From Congeria kusceri (lineage: Eukaryota; Mollusca; Bivalvia; Myida; Dreissenidae): 64,000 nucleotides of DNA. A program made the position numbers and the translations under genes. The notes under the pieces were generated by a model. It searched no databases. It saw only the letters and a list, made by a program, of their open reading frames with translations, and had not been told where the DNA came from. The DNA lies in NCBI GenBank assembly GCA_027627225.1, contig JAPFQT010000414.1, positions 62,001 through 126,000 on the forward strand, given 5' to 3'. Numbering within the stretch: position 1 is the first letter of the stretch; every line of letters begins with the position of its first letter. Of the stretch, positions 56,628 through 64,000 are shown piece after piece.

Positions 56628-57149
56628 ACACTGACCTAATGTGACACTTGTTTCTGGGTCGGCTAACCAACAGTCAACGATGGCAGTGCTGGGAAATCCA
56701 GACCAGGTGTTTACTGTTAAAGGAAAGTCAGAGTACAATGTGTGCATACAAAGTGATTCATCAATATGCTGGATCAGAGGCATATGTGCTCTCCCTGATG
56801 GCCAGATTCTTGTTGTAGACTCCCATAATAAGAAATTGAAGCTGCTGGACCAGCAGTACAGGGTGCTTACTCATTGTGATGTGTCTACTTATCCATTTGA
56901 CATATGTCATATAACACACAGTGAAGTTGCTGTTACTGTTAATGATGATAACACACATGAGATCCAGTTTATCTCTGTCAACAATGGGCAGCTGGTGAAG
57001 GGCAGGAAGCTTCAGTTACGACATGACTGTGAAGGTATCGCCCACCACCAGGGAGCTGTATGTCACTGATCGGACTGCACTGTACAAGTACTCACTGAGT
57101 GGGAAACTGGTCAGCAAGCTGTATGAGGATACATCAGGTTATCGTGCCG
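56628..57149 (+). pseudogene. TRIM-like gene, beta-propeller exon 1, frame-broken
   Basis: After acceptor TTCTCTTTTCAG the main frame reads QQSTMAVLGNPDQVFTVKGK, GICALPDGQILVVD, SEVAVTVNDDNTHEIQFI, typical of the C-terminal six-bladed propeller-like half of this family. The frame is lost near 57052: one frame ends CEGIAHHQGAV then TGA at 57067, while the next continues ELYVTDRTALYKYSLSGKLV to the donor CCG|GTTAGA at 57149. All frames also have a stop at 56632-56645; reading ACACTGACCTAA...GTGACA suggests a lost base there. Both lesions sit in short G or A runs, so assembly error is an alternative to pseudogenisation. The exon ends one base into a codon, matching the next exon. Confidence 0.75.
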
Positions 57150-58112
57150 GTTAGAATCATGGCGGGTTCATCCGGATATTATTAGAAATACGTATTATAA
57201 AGTAATTGTAAGACTGCATAGTTGTAGAATGTACATGTGTCAATTTATTATTACAACAGCAGTTAAGAATGATTTTCAATATTATTGATTTATATATATG
57301 AGTAATAATGTATTTTGACTGTCACTTCTGACTTCATGGCATGTCTATAAATAGACGGTGAGTGCAAATCAATGGCACACTCTGTGACCTGCTGATTATA
57401 TTTTGTGGTTTTCAAGTAAATATAGATGCATTATTGTTTCATAATTCATCGTGTTTCCAAACGTTATATGACGTAAATAAACTTTAAATTGTTGTAGTTG
57501 AAATTTGTTAAATTAATAGATTTGTATTTGTAAATCTGTTTAAATGACAACTGGCTTTTGTTACTTGTGTAGAAGAACAAGAGAGAAAAGTTTTATTTCA
57601 TGTTGTTTTGAAACATATTTCCTGTTGTAAAAGCTTAACTTCTGTTATTATAATGTACATGTACATGTTATAAATATGTCAGCCTGTGTCAGCTACAGAA
57701 TAACACAGATGTCAGTAATCATGTATACATGTATAGAAAATCTATTTATACTGCATATGCCATAGTTGCATCAGCTGACACATTTATGTATACATGTATA
57801 GGAAATCTGTTATTACTGCATATAGTTACACATTCATGTGTACATGTTCACTGTACCGTGTAATTGTTTCCATCTGTGTATTTGTGATAGACTGCAATTC
57901 TAACTCACCAGTCAACGTGTCAAACGTTTAGGCAATAAACTGATACAGAACCTTCCTGTCACACTAAAATATATATTATTATTGGATTTTATGCAGATCT
58001 TTAAGATGCGTAATTGTCTGTTTAACGACGCATTAATAATACGATGTCACTGCAGTTTGTGTGTTAACATTATTAAACATCTAAAGTAATTTAATATCTT
58101 GATGTTTTGCAG
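57150..58112 (+). other. Intron, TRIM-like gene
   Basis: GTTAGA donor and TTGATGTTTTGCAG acceptor, phase 1, joining ...YRA-V-YRCAVSPTGD in frame across the boundary. The intron contains TGTATACATGTATAG repeats near 57721-57860 and nothing coding. Confidence 0.75.
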
Positions 58113-58477
58113 TATACAGGTGTGCTGTGAGTCCCACTGGGGATCGTATATACATCACCAACCTCTCCCAGGACAAGCTCCTCACCCTGGCCAGGGATGG
58201 GTCGGTACTCTCTACATTGGAGGACCCTGAACTACTAGACCCAGAGGCTGTACATGTGACACCTGCAGGCCAGGTGTTGGTCTGTGGACGGTGGTCCCAC
58301 ACTATCATACAGGTGGATAGGGAGGGCAGGAAGAAGCTGGCCACTCTGACTACAGACAGTAATGGAGTGTGGGACCCAGTGTCAGTCTGCTACAACAGGC
58401 ACACAGCCTCCATCATTGTGGGACAACATTACAACAACAACCTGCTGGTGTTCGAAGTTCTATCAACTGAGGAAAAA
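58113..58477 (+). pseudogene. TRIM-like gene, beta-propeller exon 2, intact
   Basis: Open throughout: YRCAVSPTGDRIYITNLSQD, then LLTLARDGSVLSTLEDPELL, HVTPAGQVLVCGRWSHTIIQ, VCYNRHTASIIVGQ and LLVFEVLSTEEK. Four or so propeller strands with repeated VTPAGQVLV-like turns. Ends at donor AAA|GTATGC on a codon boundary; a short last exon should follow but was not seen by 64000. Base use is GC-richer than the surroundings, as expected of coding DNA. This exon has no lesion, so the gene may have been disabled recently or may still be expressed in part. It is labelled pseudogene because of the upstream lesions. Confidence 0.8.
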
Positions 58478-58934
58478 GTATGCGTCATTGCTTCATATTT
58501 GTTTATTTATATTATTTGTTCAGACCATTTTTAGAAAACATAATTATTTTAAAATTTTTAAACTAAACATATTCATCAACTTTTTCTTTAATTATTTAAA
58601 AATTGTTAAACTAAACATATTCATCAACTTTTTCTTATTAAAGTACAAATATACACATACAAATGTAATATATTGGCTGTGATAACTTTAACATGATTTG
58701 TAGCTCCAAGGTTAGGTAAGCTTTCCTACTTGACCCGGCATCAGTGTCCGTGTCCAGCTTTAGTAAAACTTTAGGTTCAAAAGTGAAGGTTGGGATATAA
58801 CGATATGTTCATCAACATCAGTTGCTATAATTCCCATGAATCATGACAGAAATATGCCCCTATCATAAATTTAGTATAACATGCAATAAACACAGTTGCT
58901 CATTTTTATAATTTAACAGTTTTATGCCACTTTT
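58478..58934. other. No further exon seen
   Basis: Contains a 44-bp direct repeat of ATTTTTAAACTAAACATATTC and TCAACTTTTTCTT at about 58552-58590 and 58605-58640, then a family B-like TGTAGCTCCAAGGTTAGG start near 58699. Confidence 0.5.
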
Positions 58935-59200
58935 TATCATTATGCCCCCAAATTAGGGCATATTAAAATCGAACCGTCCGTCCGTCCGTTTGTTCGTTTG
59001 GCCAGGGTTTAAGTTTTTTATCATGTCAAATATATTGAATATAATTTCTCCACCAGTGAAAGCAACCCCCCATAACTCTGTTTTGTATTTTGACAGATTT
59101 ATGCCCCCTTTTTAATTTAGCAATTTTGGTTAAAGTTTTTCATAAAGTCCAATATCTTGAATCAGATCAACAGATAAGGATTCTGTCAGAATTGGATATT
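58935..59200 (+). repeat. Block repeat (ATGCCCCCAAATTAGGGCAT start)
   Basis: ATGCCCCCAAATTAGGGCAT is a start hairpin, followed by CCGTCCGTCCGTCCGTTTG and family B-like blocks (CCCCATAACTCTGTTTTG, GACAGATTTATGCCCCC). Confidence 0.6.
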
Positions 59201-59875
59201 ACCCCTATCATATTTTAAATAATTGAGTACTGTCAAATTTATTTGAGTATTTGAAATTATGTTACCCGATAAGAATAAAAATAATTGTGTCTTAGACAAA
59301 TTTAGTATAACAGATACAACACACAAATGGTATTTTCTTTAATATGTCACATGAAAATTTCATCGTACGCTAATGTTGTGTACTTCCGGTTTGAAACATT
59401 TTCCGACGTCGACTAACCGTCAATCGAGTGGCTTGTGCTTGCGTTCGCTGAATCCGCGCTTTAACATAATTATTTATGAAATTCAACCTCAATGCGACAC
59501 TTTTCCCAGAATCACGAACATGACCAAAGCATTCTGATATAATTGAACAGAAACAAAGAAAAGTTGCATAATGATGTCATAAAACAGCAATACTCGATGA
59601 ATCTCATTGGATGGTTGTGGTTTACGTTAAAATCAACATCCAATCAAACTGATTCGTACAATACGGGTGTCTGTCATTTCTTAACATAACAATTTCATAA
59701 CCATTAATTTTTGGCTGTTTTTTACACATTGATCGGTCATTTCGTAGCCATGTCAGTCAATCTACGTGTGCACTGAGTTTGCCGTTTTTTGCGTATTTGG
59801 CATTTTTATTGAGTTTTGTTACTCATCGAGGGTAATCGTAATTGCGTTAGAGAGGTTTCAGAATTGCTTATTAAG
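59201..59875. other. No gene seen
   Basis: Unique-looking AT-rich sequence. A slightly GC-richer patch at 59395-59470 shows no long frame. Confidence 0.5.
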
Positions 59876-60199
59876 GCCCAAGGTCGCCCACAAAGTGCTC
59901 AAGGGTGAGCTATTGTCGTCAGTCACTGTCTGTCGTTAGTCGTGCGTTGTTTGTCGTCAGCAGTGTCTTCAAATAACTTCTTCTCTAAAACCGCCAGGTG
60001 GATTTAAACCAAACTTGGCAAGAATGTTTGTGGGGTGGTCCTTTATCAAATTTCTACAATTGAATGCAATATATGAAAAACTCATACACAGAAATGTTCC
60101 TTGGGTGACTCTATCATATTTCTTCTAATTGTTTTTATTCGTAAAAAAAGCACTGCCTCAAGGGGATGGGGAAGATTGCCTTTTAAAGCTAAATAGACA
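59876..60199 (+). repeat. Family A fragment (second subfamily)
   Basis: CACAAAGTGCTCAAGGGTGAGC, GTCAGTCACTGTCTGTCG and AATAACTTCTTCTCTAAAACC match 27012-27140. The first bases of the 5' end and the 3' end are missing. Confidence 0.65.
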
Positions 60200-61170
60200 A
60201 TAGTGCTCGGTGAGCTATTGGTATAGTGAACCTCTCCGGCGGCGTCTGTCATCAGTCGTCTGTATGCCGTCAACAATTTGGACCGTTTTCGAGATAAAGA
60301 CTACATTTTTTATTCAATCTTGACCTAACTTGCGTAGTTTGTGTATGACCATCAATTCTTAGTTGGTACTGATAATGGGCCAAATCGGACCAGAAACCTT
60401 TGAGGTATGGCCCCTTGTTTGTGGGAAATGTTAAAAAAAATTGCCTTGTTCATAGAGACTTCATTTTTCTACCAACATTGACCAAACTTCCACGGTTTGT
60501 GTATTATTAAAAGATCACAGTAGATTCCAATATTGGGCCAGATTGGGCCACAAACATCAGAGTTATGCCCCCTTTTGTGTTGAAAAATAGGCAAAAATGT
60601 CCATTTTACCTTAATTAAGACTTAATTTTTCTTCCAATCTGAACCAAACTTCCACAGTTTGTGTGTGACCAAGAGATTTCAGCAGGAGCAAAAAATGGGT
60701 ATGGTTAGGCTACAAGCACCTGAGTTGTGGTCCCTTGTATGTGGAAAAAAATGCAAAAATTGCCTTTTTTGTTCAAAGAGACTTTATTTTTATTCCAATC
60801 TTGACCAAACTTCCACAGTTTATATGTGGTCAACAATGGGTCAGATTAAGCAACAAACATCTGAGTTATGTCCCCTTTGTTAGTGAAAAAATGAAAAAAT
60901 TGCCTTTTTCATGCATTGAGATTTCATTTTTCATTAAATCTTAAGACTTCCACCTGTTTTGTATGGCCTTAAGATCTCAACACAAGCAGTCAATGAGACA
61001 GGGCATGAATACTGCAGTTATTTCCACATAATTGTGAAAATTTATGCAAAAATGGATTTGATGCACGACAGGGCCTTCATTTTCAACCAAACTTGCACAA
61101 TTTGTCTATTACCATAAGATCTATAGCGAATTTGAATATAGGGCTGGTAAATGGCAATACACTCTATTCT
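60200..61170 (+). repeat. Block repeat, five ~165-bp units
   Basis: Starts GTGCTCGGTGAGCTATTGG; units contain TTGACCAAACTTCCACAG, TTTGTGTATGACC, GGGCCAGATTGGGCCACAAAC, GAGTTATGCCCCC and TTTTTTCAAAGAGACTT. Open frames inside are short and repeat-derived. Confidence 0.75.
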
Positions 61171-61960
61171 TTGAAATGACCTTTGCGCAGCCGTGGCCAT
61201 TATCTTTCAGAGCTGATGCATAGACACTATTCCTCCGAAATTGCCCTCGAAAAGTTGGATACCAGGGTAGAAAAAATATATCCAGGTCCTTACTTGTTCT
61301 ATGTATGAGGGTAAATCAGCTAGACAAATTATTTAAGGACATTATGGCGTACATTCCCACAAGTCTTTCACAACAGTAAGGCTTTCATCTTTGCCACTAC
61401 TCAGGTCAGCCTTTTGGGACTTTGAATATTTCTGAAATGTGTATATAGTGAACAATTTTTGACTTTCTTGTCTGGGCTATTTCTCAACAATTACTGGCCG
61501 GAATTCAACAAAACCTTATGGGAAGCTTCATTACCAAGAGGAGGTGTGCAAATTACCAGGATATTCCGCATCAATGATTTTTCTTGGAGTTATGGGACTT
61601 TGAAGGTTTCTAAAATTAGTATATGTTGCACAATTCTTGTCTGGGCTTTTTCTCAGCAACTACTGGAAAGATTTTATTGAAACTTAATAGAACTTTTCAT
61701 TACCAAGAGGAGTTGTGCATATTGCCAGGATGTTCTGGTAATTCTTGTACGGGCTTTTTCTCAGCAACTACTGGCCAGATTTCAATAACATTTTATGGGA
61801 AGCGTCATTGTCAAGAGGAGGTATGCACATTACCAGGACATGTGGCTTCCATGATTTTTCTTGGAGTTATGGGACTTTAAAGGTGTCATTGTGTCATATC
61901 TATTTCTCAGAAACTGCTATATGAAATTTAATGATGGAAAACTAAATAATTTGGAATTGA
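61171..61960 (+). repeat. Block repeat, four ~130-170-bp units
   Basis: Units share GGGCTTTTTCTCAGCAACTACTGG start words, then TTATGGGAAGC, CATTACCAAGAGGAGG, ATTACCAGGA and TTTTTCTTGGAGTTATGGGA. Copies at about 61470, 61645, 61745 and 61860 (partial). Confidence 0.75.
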
Positions 61961-62214
61961 AATAACCATACCTGTATTGCAGTAATGATCCATTACTTTG
62001 ATTTATTTTATTTTATTTGATTTTATTTTTACAATTTTACTTCATCTGCATGTTCATATTGTATTTGTGTGGTATGTTCACATACAGTTTTGATGTCAGA
62101 TTTGGTCTTGCAGTTCTAGTGATTTTTAGTCATTTTACAATCTCTGCCCTTCTCATTACATTAATATTGCTTGCAAAGCATCCATCCGTTTTACTGATAT
62201 CCTTATTTGTTTGT

Positions 62215-62530
62215 TTTATGTCCCCGCCATTCTAAGAATAGTGAATGGGAATTAAGTGTTATCCCTGTCCGTCAGTATGTCCATACGTCCGTACGTCCGT
62301 CCGTCTGTCCAAAAAATTCTGAGTCGGGTCAGTAACTCTTTTTGTCATTACTGGGTAGATTGTGAAATTACTGGGCGGAAATGTTCATGATCATGAGACG
62401 ATGCACAAGATCCAGTTCCATACCTCCAAGGTCTAGGTCAATCGTGGAGGTAAAAGCTAACAAATTAGATATGTTTTTCGTGTCTGACACTCACCATCAT
62501 GAGACTTCAAATTTACATACAACTCAGGGA
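62215..62530 (+). repeat. Block repeat (CCCCGCCATTCTAAG start)
   Basis: ATGTCCCCGCCATTCTAAGA, GTCCGTACGTCCGTCCGTCTG, then GATCATGAGACGATGCACA and CTCCAAGGTCTAGGTCAATC. Same layout as the 63691 repeat. Confidence 0.6.
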
Positions 62531-62544
62531 TAAGCCCACGCATA

Positions 62545-62874
62545 CAGGGTTGTGGAAATCCTATGCCCAACTTGTCCGACGCCGGTAATTTTACTATTGG
62601 ACAAGTAAATTTTTCCTGTCTACTTGTCCATGAAGGAGAACAATTTCATGGAGGAAAATGAGGTAAAAGTGGAAGTTATTTATCATAAATTATTAAATAA
62701 TTATACATTTGAATTACAAATTGTGTTGTATTTGTATTTGAAATAATATATCAGGAAGATCTGGAATTAAAACTGTATTTTCGTTTGGACAAGTGACTGT
62801 TGCTGCGGAAAAAGAGATTTGTGCAATAAACTTGTCCATGGACAAGTAAACAATTTTGATATTTCCACACCCTG
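62545..62874. mobile_element. 330-bp MITE with CAGGGTTGTGGAAAT ends
   Basis: CAGGGTTGTGGAAAT at the left faces ATTTCCACACCCTG at the right. Inside, CAACTTGTCC and GGACAAGTAAA recur in both orientations (62568, 62599, 62618, 62788, 62830, 62839). No coding capacity. Confidence 0.7.
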
Positions 62875-62959
62875 ACACATATTAGTGGTTCAATCTTGAC
62901 ATAGAATACCAGCTTCACCAGCACAACAAATCTGAAATAGTATACTGATCACTCATTGG

Positions 62960-63690
62960 TATATTTGACCTTTTTTATCTTGTACAGAAAACAAACCATG
63001 CTAAGTCATTACTTTGTGACCAGTAAACTTGTTAAACTACAACTGAGCAGTGAGTGGCCTGTGGAAGTACCTTTCAATCATGTCCTGTTTAAAGAGAATA
63101 GGGAGGTATATTGATTTTGGGCTGGAAAGATGAATGAAAAAAGTGTGCACTTGTTCGCCCTAACCCCTGGTCGCATTTTAACGAAGCTTCACAGGATTGA
63201 TCACTACCAAGTCAAGTTGTGCATATCATCGGCATGTCGTCGTCAGCAGATTTTTGGCGGAGTTACGGCCCATTGAAGTTTTGACATACATACCTTGTCT
63301 GCGTGTCCTCTATGTAACCACTGGTTGGATTTTGAAAAAATTTCACAGTACCAAGTGTGGTTGTGCATGTGGGCGGACTTTGGCGGATTTATTAAGGTTT
63401 TCGCATAATAGACCTTGTCTGCGCGTGTTCTCCGTAATTGACAAAACTGAACAGGATTTATCAATACCAATTCTAGTTGTGCATGTCATCATTGGCATAA
63501 TTTTGGCGGAGCTACGTCCCTTTCAAGTTGTTGACTTAACAGACCTTGAAGGTGCTCTTTTCCGTAACCACTGGTTGGAATTTGACAAAACTTCACATGA
63601 TTGATCAGTTGTTGTGCATATCTTATGAATATCATGGTAGGTGGATTTTGGGAGGAGGTATGGCAGTGTGTGGGTGGAGACAGATGTTTT
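62960..63690 (+). repeat. Block repeat with GTAACCACTGGTTGGA units
   Basis: Four units: CACAGGATTGATCA, TTGTGCATATCATCGGCATG, TTTTTGGCGGAGTTACGGCC and CATACCTTGTCTGCG or variants. Units start near 63170, 63315, 63430 and 63560. A related piece follows the family A end at 47289-47430. Confidence 0.7.
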
Positions 63691-64000
63691 TATGCCCCCA
63701 CCATCAATGATGGGGGGGGGGGGCATATAGTGTTTACCCTGTACCCTTACGTATGTTCGGATTTTTGTCCGGATGATATTGTCTAGCATTGGAGGATTTT
63801 CAAATAACTTAGCAGAAATGTTAAGCATAATGAGACGTTGTGTCACACACAAAAACCAGGGCCCTAGGTCCAAGGTCAAGGTCACACTTAAAGGTCAAAG
63901 GTCAAAGTCATAGACCCTGTCTGGAGCATAATTTTGTCCAGAATGGAAGGAGTTTCAAATAACTTGGCACAAGTGTTATGGATATGTAGGTATGTGTATG
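63691..64000 (+). repeat. Block repeat (ATGCCCCCACCATCAATGATGGGG start), cut by window end
   Basis: CCCCCACCATCAATGATGGG is a perfect start hairpin, ending in a G-run at 63711-63723. Then a CGTATGTTCGG run, GACCCTGTCTGGAGCATAAT and AAATAACTTGGCAC. Confidence 0.75.
63873..63904 (+). promoter_or_regulatory. AGGTCA half-site cluster
   Basis: AGGTCA at 63873 and 63879 (no spacer), then 63892 and 63899 (1-base spacer, DR1). Located inside a block repeat. Binding not shown. Confidence 0.3.

Noticed and set aside
56761..56958. Minus-strand frame opposite the propeller exon
   Set aside because: Shadow of the plus-strand exon, which has clear family motifs.
58081..58344. Minus-strand frame opposite propeller exon 2
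   Set aside because: Shadow of the plus-strand exon, supported by splice phase and family text.
1..64000. Endogenous virus, LTR retrotransposon or autonomous transposase
   Set aside because: No gag/pol/env, integrase, DDE transposase or Rep/helicase motifs seen in any frame; only the LINE C-terminal piece is element-coded protein.

Overview
The window looks like bivalve mollusc nuclear DNA, most likely a dreissenid mussel. This rests on my recollection of two dreissenid hallmarks: the GTGTCGTCCCGGATTAGCC foldback element (5558-5798) and the TRIM-like B-box plus beta-propeller gene family (50.3-58.5 kb). It is AT-rich and intron/intergenic in character, with no operons, tRNA or rRNA genes, and most of it is mobile-element and tandem-repeat DNA. 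Repeat similarities were judged by eye, not by alignment scores.

Layout. 1-4.9 kb: start-truncated interspersed repeat, tRNA-like SINE pieces and two possible minus-strand exons (2183-2902). 5-9 kb: one arm of a long inverted duplication, the dreissenid MITE, a 22-bp-type minisatellite and the 3' end of a LINE. 9-20 kb: mostly unique AT-rich DNA with foldback elements and 32-bp tandem repeats. 20-24.7 kb and 38.4-41.4 kb: a direct segmental duplication that begins in a 26-bp minisatellite, with mobile elements present in one copy and absent from the other. 25-38 kb: microsatellites, Helitron-like elements, foldback elements and a 31-bp minisatellite. 45-47.3 kb: a large Helitron-like element. 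47.6-49.8 kb: the second arm of the inverted duplication. 50.3-58.5 kb: the only recognisable host gene, a TRIM-like gene on the plus strand that appears damaged. 58.9-64 kb: several block-repeat families.

Main result. Several otherwise different block-repeat families share one end architecture. The 5' end is AGCTCACCTGAGC or AGCTCGACTATTCG. Its reverse complement sits just inside the 3' end and is followed by a short hairpin and CTCTTGT. One insertion (21864-23721) has an empty counterpart at about 39862, lies in a T-run and shows no obvious target duplication. This fits a non-autonomous Helentron/Helitron2-type group, but no Rep/helicase gene is in the window.

The coding content does not form a pathway. 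The TRIM-like gene has a B-box exon and two beta-propeller exons with clean GT-AG boundaries between the last two, but it lacks a visible coiled coil and carries frame breaks.
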